From contig NZ_FNDB01000005.1 in assembly GCF_900099915.1 (NCBI RefSeq), forward strand, positions 124,001-188,000: a stretch of 64,000 bases of DNA, given 5' to 3'. The DNA is from Flavobacterium omnivorum. GTDB taxonomy: Bacteria; Bacteroidota; Bacteroidia; Flavobacteriales; Flavobacteriaceae. Positions within the stretch are counted from its first letter, which is position 1. Each line of letters starts with the position of its first letter. A model generated the notes under the pieces. The model ran no database searches. It was given only the letters and a program-made list of their open reading frames with translations, and was not told the origin of the DNA. The translations under genes and the position numbers were made by a program. This document shows, piece by piece, positions 19,412 through 28,576 of this stretch.

Positions 19412-19714
19412 ATGAACAAACTAAAAAAACGTTGGGGCATTGAAACTAATTTCCAACTTACTATTATATTTATTGTTTTTGCTATAACTGGATCTGCCTC
19501 AGCATGGCTTTCAAAACCTTTTTGCTTTTGGCTTGGAATTACAAAAGAAGATTTAGGATATTGGTTTACGCCTGTTCGGTTACTTTTAATTTTTCCCATT
19601 TACCAAATACTTTTAGTGCTGATTGGCTTTTTGTTTGGACAGTTCAAATTCTTTTGGGCTTTCGAAAAAAAAATGCTCAAACGCTTGGGACTAGGATTTC
19701 TTTTTAACGACTAA
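19412..19714 (+). CDS. Small membrane protein, DUF6787-like
   Basis: A 100-residue protein with two predicted transmembrane helices (about residues 16-34 and 54-75) and a basic C-terminal tail (FEKKMLKRLGLGFLFND). It resembles the DUF6787 proteins found beside DUF6146 genes in flavobacteria. The function is unknown. A frame-shifted overlapping ORF at 19504-19707 is a shadow. A short hairpin (cctcg/cgagg at 19724-19738) follows and overlaps the end of the convergent gene. Confidence 0.75.
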   Translation: MNKLKKRWGIETNFQLTIIFIVFAITGSASAWLSKPFCFWLGITKEDLGYWFTPVRLLLIFPIYQILLVLIGFLFGQFKFFWAFEKKMLKRLGLGFLFND

Positions 19715-19730
19715 CAAAAAATTCCTCGAA

Positions 19731-20030
19731 TTACGAGGCATCTTTGTTTTTAATTACATAATTATAAATCCAGGTGAAGGTAAAAGTTGGAATAAAATCC
19801 GAAAATGGTAAAATCTCTTCAAGAAAAGTTACTACTCCTCCTACCCGTCCTATTGTACCTTTATACATCCAAGTCATCAAAAAACCGGCTAATGGAGCCC
19901 AAATCACATCTGAAAATTCACCGATTAAAGGAACGGTAAACGAAAGCATTCCAATGGCATCAAACAGAATTCCTAATATCAGATTTCTAATTTTATTATT
20001 TACTGCACTAACGGACACTTGTTCTGTCAT
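19731..20030 (-). CDS. Small hypothetical membrane protein
   Basis: A 99-residue protein. Hydrophobic stretches at about residues 17-35, 42-55 and 75-92 suggest two or three membrane helices or re-entrant segments. The many Gly, Pro and Phe residues (FTVPLIGEFSDVIWAPLAG) are seen in a small conserved flavobacterial family that I cannot name with confidence. It is convergent with the DUF6787-like gene; its last codons form part of the hairpin at 19724-19738. It lies 47 nt downstream of the msrA start region on the opposite side of a shared minus-strand orientation, so it is the gene before msrA's end in map order. Confidence 0.65.
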   Translation of the reverse strand: MTEQVSVSAVNNKIRNLILGILFDAIGMLSFTVPLIGEFSDVIWAPLAGFLMTWMYKGTIGRVGGVVTFLEEILPFSDFIPTFTFTWIYNYVIKNKDAS

Positions 20031-20077
20031 AGCATTTAGATTATTATTTTCCAGAATACCTACAAATCTAATGCCAA

Positions 20078-20725
20078 TTAATTTTTGAGCTTATCTTGGT
20101 ATATTTTTTTTAATTTATCAATTTTAGGCGTAATCACATAACTGCAATACCCTTGTGTTTTATTCAAATTATAATAATTTTGATGGTAATCCTCAGCAAC
20201 ATAAAAAACTGTTGCTTCCGAAATTTTAGTAACAATTGGTTTTCCAAACGTATTTTCAGTTGTCATCAAAGAGATATAATCCTCGGATAATTGTTTCTGG
20301 GCTGCATTGTGGTAAAATATCTCACTTCTATATTGTGTTCCAACGTCATTTCCTTGACGGTTTAAGGTTGTTGGATCATGTGTAGCAAAGAATATTTCTA
20401 ATAATTCCCCAAATCCTATTTCGGATGGGTCATATGTAATTTCAATCGCTTCAGCATGGCCTGTTTCTCCATCGCAAACCTCGCTATACTTTGGGTTTAC
20501 GGTATGCCCTCCAATATAGCCTGAAACGACCTTACTTACCCCATCTAATTCTAAAAAAACTGCTTCTGTACACCAGAAACAGCCTCCTGCGAAAGTGGCT
20601 ACTTCTTTTCCGTTTTGTATTTCCATATTTTTTGTCTCTATACTTTTTGGTACCATTATATTCTTTTCTTTTGCACAAAATGAAAAAGGCAGCAGTGCCA
20701 AAAAAACTCCAATTACTTTTTTCAT
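20078..20725 (-). CDS. msrA: Peptide-methionine (S)-S-oxide reductase MsrA, exported
   Basis: A 215-residue protein. It reduces methionine-S-sulfoxide in oxidised proteins. The catalytic motif GGCFWC has the nucleophile at Cys49; TGHAEAIEI and YHQNYY are further MsrA signatures. A hydrophobic N-terminus (MKKVIGVFLALLPFSFC) suggests export. The sequence before Cys17 is not a canonical lipobox because Phe is at -1, so a cleaved secreted form or a lipoprotein are both possible. A recycling cysteine near the C-terminus is present in GYCSYVI. The location suggests repair of envelope proteins. No MsrB gene is adjacent. Confidence 0.93.
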   Translation of the reverse strand: MKKVIGVFLALLPFSFCAKEKNIMVPKSIETKNMEIQNGKEVATFAGGCFWCTEAVFLELDGVSKVVSGYIGGHTVNPKYSEVCDGETGHAEAIEITYDPSEIGFGELLEIFFATHDPTTLNRQGNDVGTQYRSEIFYHNAAQKQLSEDYISLMTTENTFGKPIVTKISEATVFYVAEDYHQNYYNLNKTQGYCSYVITPKIDKLKKIYQDKLKN

Positions 20726-20871
20726 AACATGTCAATTTAACTCAAATTTATTTAAAAAATAGCAAGAAATTGAGCCTATTAACTAAAGTTTATACTTTGT
20801 CAAGGCAAAATAATAGGCGTTGCATTTAATAATCATTAAAATCTTTGTTTCTTTGTGAAAATAGTTTCAAA

Positions 20872-21534
20872 ATGATACAAGCCAAAAACCTACATAAATA
20901 TTACGATCAACTACATGTTTTAAAAGGAGTAGATTTACACATTAAACAGGGAGAAATAGTCTCTATAGTTGGCGCTTCCGGTGCTGGAAAAACGACGCTT
21001 TTGCAAATTCTTGGTACTTTGGACCAACCAACTGTTGAAAATGGAATTGAATTGCGCATCAATAATGAAGACATCCTCACCATGAATGACAAAACCTTAT
21101 CCAAATTTAGAAATTTGAATTTAGGTTTTATATTCCAATTTCACCAGTTACTGCCAGAATTCACAGCGTTAGAAAATGTTTGTATTCCTGCATTTATTGC
21201 CAATAAATCCAAACAGGAAACAGAAACTGAAGCCAAAAAATTATTGACTTATCTGGGACTTTCGCATAGAATCAACCACAAGCCCAATGAGCTTTCTGGA
21301 GGAGAACAACAGCGCGTAGCCGTTGCTAGAGCCTTAATCAACAAACCAGCGATCATTTTTGCTGATGAGCCTTCAGGAAATCTAGACACGGCTTCTGCAG
21401 AAAATTTACATCAATTATTTTTTAAATTACGAGATGAACTAGGACAAACTTTTGTCATTGTTACCCACAATGAAGAGTTAGCCAATATGGCCGATAGAAA
21501 ATTAGTGATGGTAGATGGACAAATTAGTAATTAG
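20872..21534 (+). CDS. ABC transporter ATP-binding protein, LolD/MacB/FtsE type
   Basis: A 220-residue ATPase. Walker A is GASGAGKTT, the Q-loop lies in [18 protein letters not shown], the ABC signature is [15 protein letters not shown], Walker B is [12 protein letters not shown], and the switch His is in IVTHNEEL. The [10 protein letters not shown] segment and the overall length place it in the LolD/MacB/FtsE group that drives lipoprotein release or mechanotransmission, not substrate import. No permease gene is adjacent, so its partner is elsewhere. The start at 20872 ([11 protein letters not shown]) fits the family; a start at 20845 would only add nine poorly conserved residues. Confidence 0.92.
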   Translation: MIQAKNLHKYYDQLHVLKGVDLHIKQGEIVSIVGASGAGKTTLLQILGTLDQPTVENGIELRINNEDILTMNDKTLSKFRNLNLGFIFQFHQLLPEFTALENVCIPAFIANKSKQETETEAKKLLTYLGLSHRINHKPNELSGGEQQRVAVARALINKPAIIFADEPSGNLDTASAENLHQLFFKLRDELGQTFVIVTHNEELANMADRKLVMVDGQISN

Positions 21535-21719
21535 ACCTATTCTTTTTTTTAGCAACACTAACTGTCATTTCAACACGAACTTTAAGGGATACTAATTTAA
21601 ATGTACGCAGGTACTTTTAGCTTCTATTAAAAGAATTTATATTCTTTTAATACTAGATCTAGTTGATGGTATTATTATTTCTTATTAAATTTTCTACATC
21701 GCTTCCAAGCGCTCCAATC

Positions 21720-22484
21720 ATGACAAAATCAGAACTTAAAGATTTTCTTGACGAAAAAGTACTTCAATACAATACATTTGATTTCATAGAAAGTGACCCA
21801 GTACAAATTCCGCATTTATTTTCACAAAAAGAAGATATTGAAATTGCCGGTTTTTTAAGTGCCACTATTGCTTGGGGAAATCGCACAATGATCATCAAAA
21901 ATTCGCACCGTATGATGGATTTGATGGGAAATGCGCCGTATGATTTTGTCATGTCACACAGCGAAAATGAATTAGATCAATTGGAATCTTTCGTACATAG
22001 AACTTTCAATGGAGGTGATTTATCCAGCTTTATTAGAAGTTTGAAACATATCTATACCAATCATGGTGGCTTAGAAGCAGTTTTTAGCAAACATCAGGAA
22101 GCCCACTCCATGCAAAAAAGCATCCACGAATTCAAGAAAATATTTTTCGAAATTCCACATCAGTATCGAACCCAAAAGCACATATCGGATCCGCTTAATA
22201 ATTCTGCGGCAAAACGAATCAACATGTACCTGAGATGGATGATCCGTCAAGACAATAAGGGAGTCGATTTCGGAATCTGGAAAACCATTTCTACCGCATC
22301 TTTATCCTGCCCATTAGATGTACATTCTGGAAATGTAGCACGGAAATTAGGGTTACTGACTCGGAAGCAAAATGATGGAAAAGCAGTCGCAGAGTTAGAC
22401 TCGCAACTTCGAAAATTAGATAGTATAGATCCTGTTAAATACGACTTTGCTTTATTTGGTTTAGGTGTATTTGAGGGTTTTTAG
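21720..22484 (+). CDS. TIGR02757/DUF2400 family protein
   Basis: A 254-residue soluble protein matching the TIGR02757 family, common in Bacteroidota. Recognisable segments are DPVQIPHLF, GFLSATIAWGNRTMI, the FNGGDLSSFI block and SCPLDVHSGNVARKLGLL, which is followed by a helix-rich end. The family is thought to be distantly related to helix-hairpin-helix DNA glycosylases, but no activity is established. The start at 21720 (MTKSELKDFLDEK) is preferred to 21663, which would add a hydrophobic stretch not seen in the family. Confidence 0.85.
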   Translation: MTKSELKDFLDEKVLQYNTFDFIESDPVQIPHLFSQKEDIEIAGFLSATIAWGNRTMIIKNSHRMMDLMGNAPYDFVMSHSENELDQLESFVHRTFNGGDLSSFIRSLKHIYTNHGGLEAVFSKHQEAHSMQKSIHEFKKIFFEIPHQYRTQKHISDPLNNSAAKRINMYLRWMIRQDNKGVDFGIWKTISTASLSCPLDVHSGNVARKLGLLTRKQNDGKAVAELDSQLRKLDSIDPVKYDFALFGLGVFEGF

Positions 22485-23198
22485 TACTCTACAGGCATAT
22501 TTAAGTTTTTATATTACAATTATATCTATCTTTATACCATATAGTTGCGATACAATAGTCCCCAATATTGTGATTGTGATATATGTACTTACAAAATTCA
22601 ACTTAAAATTAACAAAAACATGAAAACCTACTTATGTCTTTTGCTGCGAAATAGTATTATATTTAATAGTCTTTTTCGAACCCAATCAAATCATTCTCAG
22701 ATCGGATTAAAAGATTCAATTTTCTGGTTAAATCTTCCCAAAAATCTGAGTATAAATATCATAAAACTTCTTTTTCTTTTTTCACTCGTACATTCTAATA
22801 ATCTACCGTTATTTATGAATCCTGTTCGTGTAAATAAGTAGCCATCGCTCTATTTTGAACATTATTTATTTTGTGTAGAGTTCTTTAAATTCTGAACAAA
22901 TTTCACAATATCAATACGTTGAGTAGCGTATCCCTATTTACAAAACCAAGAAATAGTTCGTATTTTGATGCACGTGTGATTAAAATGAACTTTGGTGATA
23001 AATCACTGAAATCAACTCGCTAAAACCAACAGAGATAATTTTACGTAAGTACAGTGTTTCCTATAGTGTAATTAGAGCTCATGCGCATAAAATAAAAAAT
23101 AGTAAAAATCAAAGATGTATTAAAAATTTACTTTGATAATAATCACAACACAAATGGAAGAAAGCCCCAAGCTTTTACCAACAACCTACGAAAAATAA
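22485..23198. other. Long AT-rich intergenic region upstream of the polysaccharide locus
   Basis: About 710 nt with no gene I can support. An open frame at 22545-22841 begins with TTG; its internal ATG at 22620 would give a 73-residue peptide (MKTYLCLLLRNS...) starting like a signal peptide but with no recognisable continuation. A 40-codon stop-to-stop stretch near 22905-23024 (ends KSLKSTR) also has no clear start. These may be remnants of decayed genes or part of a long leader for the operon that starts at 23236. Confidence 0.4.
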
Positions 23199-23206
23199 TA
23201 TTTTTG
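23199..23206 (+). promoter_or_regulatory. Candidate -7 promoter element (TATTTTTG) of the first polysaccharide operon
   Basis: It matches TAnnTTTG and lies 29 nt upstream of the response regulator start. It overlaps a small hairpin (tttttgctttcgcaaaaa), which could hold the 5' end of the transcript. No -33 TTG is apparent. Confidence 0.4.
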
Positions 23207-23235
23207 CTTTCGCAAAAAAACAAAGAGAATCTAAT

Positions 23236-23604
23236 ATGAATGGTGCTAAAAAAATTGTTCTCGCAGAAGATAATTCGATGCTTTCGATGTTACTTAAATT
23301 TAAATTAGAAAAAGAAGGATATACGCTTTTTATAGCGGAGAATGGTAAGAAAACAATTGAATTAATTGAAGAACATAATCCAGAATTAATATTAACAGAC
23401 ATTATGATGCCTTTTGTCAGCGGACTAGAAGTGATCAGCCATGTACGAAATACATTAAATCTCCTAACTCCTATTGTTGTTTTTTCAGCAGCAGGACAAG
23501 AGCAAATTGTACTTAAAGCATTTGATCTAGGCGCCACTGATTTTATGAGTAAACCTTTAAGTCCAAACGAGCTAGTCCTAAGAGTAAAACGCTTGTTGAG
23601 TTAA
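23236..23604 (+). CDS. Stand-alone CheY-like response regulator (module 1)
   Basis: A 122-residue receiver domain with no output domain. The phosphorylation pocket is complete: E11 and D12, D55 in LTDIMMP, S84 in VVFSAAG and K106 in SKPLS. It should accept a phosphoryl group from a histidine kinase encoded elsewhere and act by protein-protein contact. It is the first gene of an apparent operon (33-nt gap to the HEAT gene). It resembles the receiver at 36196-36567, with the same residue numbering and almost the same final segment (NELVLRVKRLL). I infer that it gates the glycosyltransferase complex; nothing direct shows this. Confidence 0.92.
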   Translation: MNGAKKIVLAEDNSMLSMLLKFKLEKEGYTLFIAENGKKTIELIEEHNPELILTDIMMPFVSGLEVISHVRNTLNLLTPIVVFSAAGQEQIVLKAFDLGATDFMSKPLSPNELVLRVKRLLS

Positions 23605-23637
23605 ATAAGTCCAAATGAATTACCCCTGATTTTCCCT

Positions 23638-24741
23638 ATGAATACCTACCAGATTTTAACTGACTATTTTAATCATTCTCCAACTATCATTCAAGGTGCT
23701 TGGATTATAATTGGTTTGTTTTCAATATTAATTATTGGTCTCGTTTTTTATTTGAAATATTTAAGAGGCCATCTAAGAAAAAAAGAAAGGATTAGTGCCG
23801 CTTATGAACAAGAATATGAGTCCGCTCTTATCACTTACCTGTATGCCGGAAATGAAGAAGAAAAAATCAGTTCAGAACAACAAGCGATTATTGATCTATT
23901 AAAAAACGATGCCAAAGAACCTTTTAAAAGGAAAATTTTAATTGCAGTTTTGGTCAAGTTGAAAAATGAAATTTCGGGTGAAGTTGCGGACTCTATCCAA
24001 AATCTTTATTATCAAACGGAACTTGTCGATTATGCTTTATCTCGATTAAGTCATAAAAAATGGTTTGTGATTGCCAAAGGAATCCGAGAATTAAAACAAT
24101 TTCAGATAAAAGAAGCTTATGATCAAGTAATAATTCACCTAAATCATCCTAGACCAGAAGTCCGAAAGGAAATGCAATTGTATATGGTCAATTTATTTGA
24201 TTTTGAAGGACTTACTTTTTTAGATTTATTAGAAACACCACTTTCAGAATGGGATCAGATTCAATTATTGGAAATAGTGCAAAAATTAGAAAATCAAAAC
24301 ATTTCTAATATCACGTCTTGGTTGCATTCCTCTAACGACTCCGTGATTATTTTTGCGCTAAAATTAGCCAAAATTTACAATCAATTGGAAGCAAAAAACG
24401 AGATCATTCAATTGTTGCATCACAGAAATAAAAAAGTACGACTAGATGCAATTGATGTACTAAGCTATTTAAATGTATTGGAAGCCAAAGAAATTTTAAA
24501 AACGGATTTGGAGAAACGCAGTCAAGAAGAGCAAATCGCTGTTTTTAAAATGATGGAAAATTTATACGAAAGTGATGACGAATCCTTTATTATGAAATAT
24601 ATCAATCATGACCTTTTTGAAATAAAGATTATGGCCTTAAAAATTTTAAAAGAAATTAATCGAGAAAAATTCTGTGCTTTAAAAATCGAATCCGTTAACG
24701 ATCCCTATTTGAGAATCGTTAATTTTATAGAAAACAATTAA
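23638..24741 (+). CDS. Membrane-anchored HEAT-repeat protein (module 1)
   Basis: A 367-residue protein. One N-terminal transmembrane helix (about residues 20-42, GAWIIIGLFSILIIGLVFYL) is followed by a basic stop-transfer segment and a long helical cytoplasmic part. Helix pairs such as SDEVRKEMQ-like HPRPEVRKEMQLYMVNLF and HRNKKVRLDAIDVLSYL are HEAT/PBS-type repeats. HEAT repeats are protein-binding scaffolds. The gene ends 2 nt before the glycosyltransferase gene, and a paralogue occupies the same position in module 2. I infer that it links the response regulator to the glycosyltransferase. No enzymatic motif is visible. Confidence 0.82.
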   Translation: MNTYQILTDYFNHSPTIIQGAWIIIGLFSILIIGLVFYLKYLRGHLRKKERISAAYEQEYESALITYLYAGNEEEKISSEQQAIIDLLKNDAKEPFKRKILIAVLVKLKNEISGEVADSIQNLYYQTELVDYALSRLSHKKWFVIAKGIRELKQFQIKEAYDQVIIHLNHPRPEVRKEMQLYMVNLFDFEGLTFLDLLETPLSEWDQIQLLEIVQKLENQNISNITSWLHSSNDSVIIFALKLAKIYNQLEAKNEIIQLLHHRNKKVRLDAIDVLSYLNVLEAKEILKTDLEKRSQEEQIAVFKMMENLYESDDESFIMKYINHDLFEIKIMALKILKEINREKFCALKIESVNDPYLRIVNFIENN

Positions 24742-24743
24742 GT

Positions 24744-26174
24744 ATGGGAGATCATGTATTACAAAATATAATTGAATTATTTCACTATTTGTTTTTTGTT
24801 TTTAGTGCGGCTGCCATTGCGTCCTACCTTGTTCTTGCGTTTATTTCTGCAATAGAGACTATTGAATATAAGCGTAAAAACAGTTATGTTAATTACAAAG
24901 AAATAATGTCTTCTAATAGCGCTCCTTCCATTTCAATTATAGCACCAGCATACAATGAAAGTTTAAATATTGTTGAGAATGTACGTTCTTTATTGTCAAA
25001 TCACTATGTAAATTATGACGTAATTATAATAAATGACGGCAGTAAAGACGATAGCTTAGAGAAATTAATTGAAGTATATAATTTAATCCAGGTAGATTAC
25101 CTCATCAATGAACAAATCCCAACCCAACCCCTTAGAAACGGAATTTACAAATCAACTAATCCTGCATTTGAAAAACTAATTGTAGTTGATAAAGAAAACG
25201 GAGGAAAAGCCGACGCATTAAACATGGGACTTAACATTAGTAACAGTGAATATGTGGCTTGTATAGATGTAGACTGTCTCCTACTAGAAGATTCCCTCCA
25301 AAAAATGATTAAACCATTTCTAGAAACAACAGATAGAAAAGTTATCGCTGCTGGAGGAGTAATTAGAATTGCAAATTCATGTGTGGTCAAAGGAGGTAAA
25401 TTACAGGATGTAAACTTTCCCAAAAAACTAATCGAACAGGGACAAATTTTAGAATACATTCGCGCTTTTTTGTTAGGTAGAATGGCATGGAGTAGACTGA
25501 ATGGTTTATTGGTTATATCAGGCGCTTTTGGTTTATTTGATAAAAAAATTGCAATTAAGGTTGGCGGTTATGATAGAAATACCGTTGGTGAAGATATGGA
25601 ACTTGTGGTGCGGATGAGAGGCTACATGGAAGAACAGAACAAAATATATAAAGTAGCCTATATTCCAGACCCACTTTGTTGGACAGAAGCTCCTGACAAC
25701 TATAAAATATTTATTTCTCAAAGAAATAGATGGACTCGAGGAACAATTGAAACCTTAAGAAAACATCGCAAAATTGGATTTAATCCAAAATATAAGGTGC
25801 TGGGTTTAATAAGTTATCCCTATTGGTTCTTTTTCGAAAGAATGGCACCTGTGATTGAATTTGTTGGCATACTGTACTTTGGAATTCTCATTGTATTTGA
25901 TAAGATTAGATGGGATTATGCATTTGCCCTGATTATTTTAGCCTATTTATTTACAGTTTTCTTTTCTTTAATAGCATTGATTACAGAAGAGTTAACCTAT
26001 CACCAGTACAAAAAGAAAGGAACTGGCATTCGTTTATTACAAATTGCTTTTTTAGAACCTTTTGTTAATCATCCTTTCATCTTATATGCCGCAATACGAG
26101 GAAATTTTGATTATTATTTTAACAAAAAAAAGAAATGGGGAGAAATGACCCGAAAAGGAATGACTAAAGCATAA
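24744..26174 (+). CDS. Processive family 2 glycosyltransferase (module 1)
   Basis: A 476-residue inner-membrane GT2 of the BcsA/PgaC/hyaluronan synthase class. After an N-terminal membrane helix comes the catalytic domain: SIIAPAYNES, NDGSKDDS (UDP binding), NGGKADALNMG, DVDCLL near residue 174 (DxD metal site) and QRNRWTRG near residue 325 (the Q/RxxRW motif of processive enzymes). Several C-terminal membrane helices would form the polymer channel. There is no PilZ domain, so direct c-di-GMP control through this chain is unlikely. The polymer is unknown. It is tightly packed with the HEAT gene (2 nt) and the phosphotransferase gene (11 nt). Confidence 0.93.
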   Translation: MGDHVLQNIIELFHYLFFVFSAAAIASYLVLAFISAIETIEYKRKNSYVNYKEIMSSNSAPSISIIAPAYNESLNIVENVRSLLSNHYVNYDVIIINDGSKDDSLEKLIEVYNLIQVDYLINEQIPTQPLRNGIYKSTNPAFEKLIVVDKENGGKADALNMGLNISNSEYVACIDVDCLLLEDSLQKMIKPFLETTDRKVIAAGGVIRIANSCVVKGGKLQDVNFPKKLIEQGQILEYIRAFLLGRMAWSRLNGLLVISGAFGLFDKKIAIKVGGYDRNTVGEDMELVVRMRGYMEEQNKIYKVAYIPDPLCWTEAPDNYKIFISQRNRWTRGTIETLRKHRKIGFNPKYKVLGLISYPYWFFFERMAPVIEFVGILYFGILIVFDKIRWDYAFALIILAYLFTVFFSLIALITEELTYHQYKKKGTGIRLLQIAFLEPFVNHPFILYAAIRGNFDYYFNKKKKWGEMTRKGMTKA

Positions 26175-26185
26175 TTTATAGCGCA

Positions 26186-28576
26186 ATGAAAATTAAATTT
26201 AATTATAATAACAGTTTGGAATATCTTTATTCTACCGTTTCATTAATCCTCATATTTTGGCTATTAAGCTTAATTGAAATTTTTAAAAATTTCGAAATAC
26301 AATTATTCCTATACAAATTATTGGATGATTTATTTACAGGAATACTTATTGGTTTATTATTTTTACCTCTTTATGCGGTATTAAAACAAGTAAAAAATTC
26401 TTTAGGAATTATGGTTATCCGATTCCTATTTTCCATTATTGCCTTAATCCAACTTGGTTTAATAGGATATAGCCTTACGACGCACATTAATCTTGGAGCT
26501 GATCTTCTTGGATATTCTTGGAGTGATATGTACACCACTGTTACTGCCTCTTTATCGTTATCTTTTTTACTGTTTTTGCCGTTTATAATTCTTCCTATTG
26601 TTTATTTAGGATTAAACCGAATGTTGCAACAATATGGGCCTAAAGGCAACGCAAAAATAGTTCTTGTAGTCATTTTATTATTTGGTAGTTTGAATTTTTT
26701 AGTTGCTAGCAATCAAAAACCGGTTGCACAGAATAAACTAAATTTCTTATTGATTGACATTATAAGAGCCAAAAATGATCAAGCTTTTGCAAATGAAGGA
26801 AGCATGACTTTTAAGAAAGAATTTCCATTAGAAGAAGCCTCCGAAAACACTAAAGATGTTTTGGCTCCCTTTTTCACTATTAATAAAAATAATCCGAATA
26901 TCGTATTCATCATTGTAGAAGGACTCGGCAGTGATTTTACAGATGATGGCGATTATAAAGGCTTCACGCCTTACCTCGATTCCTTGAAAGAGAAATCACT
27001 TTATTGGGAAAATTTTGTAAGTAACGCAGGACGTACCTTTGGCGCGTTACCTTCATTGATGGGCTCCTTACCGTTTGGAGAAAATGGTTTCATGGAATTA
27101 AATCCGCTACCGAAACACAATTCGCTAATCAGTTTTCTAAAATCAAATGGATATGCTACCAGTTATTACTGTGGTGATGAATCGACATTTGACAGAAAAA
27201 ATACCTTTTTAGAATACAATGGTATCGATAAAATTATAGACATCAACAAATTTGGCCCCGGATATACTAAGACTAAAGCAAATTCAGGTGGTTTTTCTTG
27301 GGGGTATCCAGATGCTGAAATATACCGCAAAACATTATCCGAATTAAAAGACAATAAACAACCTAGATTGGATATCATAATGACGCTAACCAATCACGAA
27401 CCTTTTGATTTTCCATCAAAAAAAAAATATTTAGAAAAAGTAGAACGCATTCTAAAAACCAAATCGGATTTTGAAAAAAATAAACTAAAGGAATACAAAG
27501 ACATATTTGCATGTCTTCTTTACACAGATAGTTCAATCAAAACCTTTATGGAAACGTATTCTAAAAGACCGGATTATGCAAATACTATTTTCATAATTAC
27601 TGGAGACCACCGCTTAATTCCCGTACCTCAAAAGGATAATTTATCTCGTTTTCACGTTCCGTTTTTCATTTACAGTCCCCTATTGAAGAAAACAGCAAAA
27701 TTTAAATCCATTTCTTCTCATTCTGATGTTACACCAAGTTTAGTTTCTTTTCTAACGAACAATTACAAATTCAACAAACCAGAAAAAACAACTTGGATCA
27801 GTAAAGGATTAGACACTGTTAGGGAATTTCGAAACATCCACAACATTGCGTTGATGAGATACAAAGGAAGTATTAGTGATTATATTTATAAGGACTATTT
27901 TTATTCTGATGGAGCGCTGTTTAAAATTGATGAAAATTTCAATCTTAGCGAAACAGATAGCGATATAACCGACAAAGTGATTAGTTCATTTAATAATTTT
28001 AAAAAACTAAATTCATACGTAACAAAAAAGAACAAAATTACCAAAATTGCTTCCAGCTATAATAAACCAACGTATGAATTTACAGCAGAAGAGCTTTCGA
28101 TCGTCAAAAAACTAACTAAAGGATTGGATCCGGACCATATATTCTTTTTGGCTCGAGATTTAGCTTTCAAAAAAGAACGTGAAAAAGCACGACTATTATG
28201 CAATTATATTTTGAACGATCTTCCCAATTATGGAGACGTGCGAACACTAAAGGGCCGCACCTTAGCTTGGGATGGCGATTATAAAAATGCTGAAATAGAA
28301 TTACAGGAAGTTATAAGCAGAACGCCGTATTATGGTGATTCCTACTTAGCTATAATGGATGTTTACTGGTGGTCTGGGCAAAATAAAAAAGCAATTGCTA
28401 TTGGTAAAAAAGCATTAGGCAATCAAATAAACAACCCAGAATTAGGTTATAAATTGGCACAAGCCTATAAAAGAATGAATAATTTTAAAGAATCAAACAA
28501 GACCATTGACAGTCTTATAGCATTAAATCCTCAAAATAAAGAATACTCCAATTTTAAAAAATCCTTAAAAAAATGA
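26186..28576 (+). CDS. LtaS-like membrane phosphotransferase (sulfatase fold) with C-terminal TPR domain
   Basis: A 796-residue protein. Five N-terminal membrane helices (about residues 10-180) precede an extracytoplasmic alkaline phosphatase/sulfatase-fold domain of the lipoteichoic acid synthase family. Residues equivalent to the LtaS metal site and nucleophile are present: E245 (IVEGLG), T284 (AGRTFG), H404 (TNHEPF), and D474 with H475 (TGDHR). Such enzymes transfer phosphoglycerol or phosphoethanolamine from phospholipids. Unusually, residues of about 640-796 form TPR repeats (LAWDGDYKNAEIELQEVI) similar to those in the next gene product. The likely job is periplasmic phospho-decoration of the polymer, with the TPR docking it to the exporter. 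It overlaps the next gene by 4 nt (ATGA). Confidence 0.88.
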   Translation: MKIKFNYNNSLEYLYSTVSLILIFWLLSLIEIFKNFEIQLFLYKLLDDLFTGILIGLLFLPLYAVLKQVKNSLGIMVIRFLFSIIALIQLGLIGYSLTTHINLGADLLGYSWSDMYTTVTASLSLSFLLFLPFIILPIVYLGLNRMLQQYGPKGNAKIVLVVILLFGSLNFLVASNQKPVAQNKLNFLLIDIIRAKNDQAFANEGSMTFKKEFPLEEASENTKDVLAPFFTINKNNPNIVFIIVEGLGSDFTDDGDYKGFTPYLDSLKEKSLYWENFVSNAGRTFGALPSLMGSLPFGENGFMELNPLPKHNSLISFLKSNGYATSYYCGDESTFDRKNTFLEYNGIDKIIDINKFGPGYTKTKANSGGFSWGYPDAEIYRKTLSELKDNKQPRLDIIMTLTNHEPFDFPSKKKYLEKVERILKTKSDFEKNKLKEYKDIFACLLYTDSSIKTFMETYSKRPDYANTIFIITGDHRLIPVPQKDNLSRFHVPFFIYSPLLKKTAKFKSISSHSDVTPSLVSFLTNNYKFNKPEKTTWISKGLDTVREFRNIHNIALMRYKGSISDYIYKDYFYSDGALFKIDENFNLSETDSDITDKVISSFNNFKKLNSYVTKKNKITKIASSYNKPTYEFTAEELSIVKKLTKGLDPDHIFFLARDLAFKKEREKARLLCNYILNDLPNYGDVRTLKGRTLAWDGDYKNAEIELQEVISRTPYYGDSYLAIMDVYWWSGQNKKAIAIGKKALGNQINNPELGYKLAQAYKRMNNFKESNKTIDSLIALNPQNKEYSNFKKSLKK

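Noticed and set aside
22545..22841. 98-residue ORF upstream of the polysaccharide locus
   Set aside because: It starts at TTG, has no recognisable domain and a biased Asn/Leu/Ser make-up typical of chance frames in AT-rich DNA; listed only inside the gap entry.
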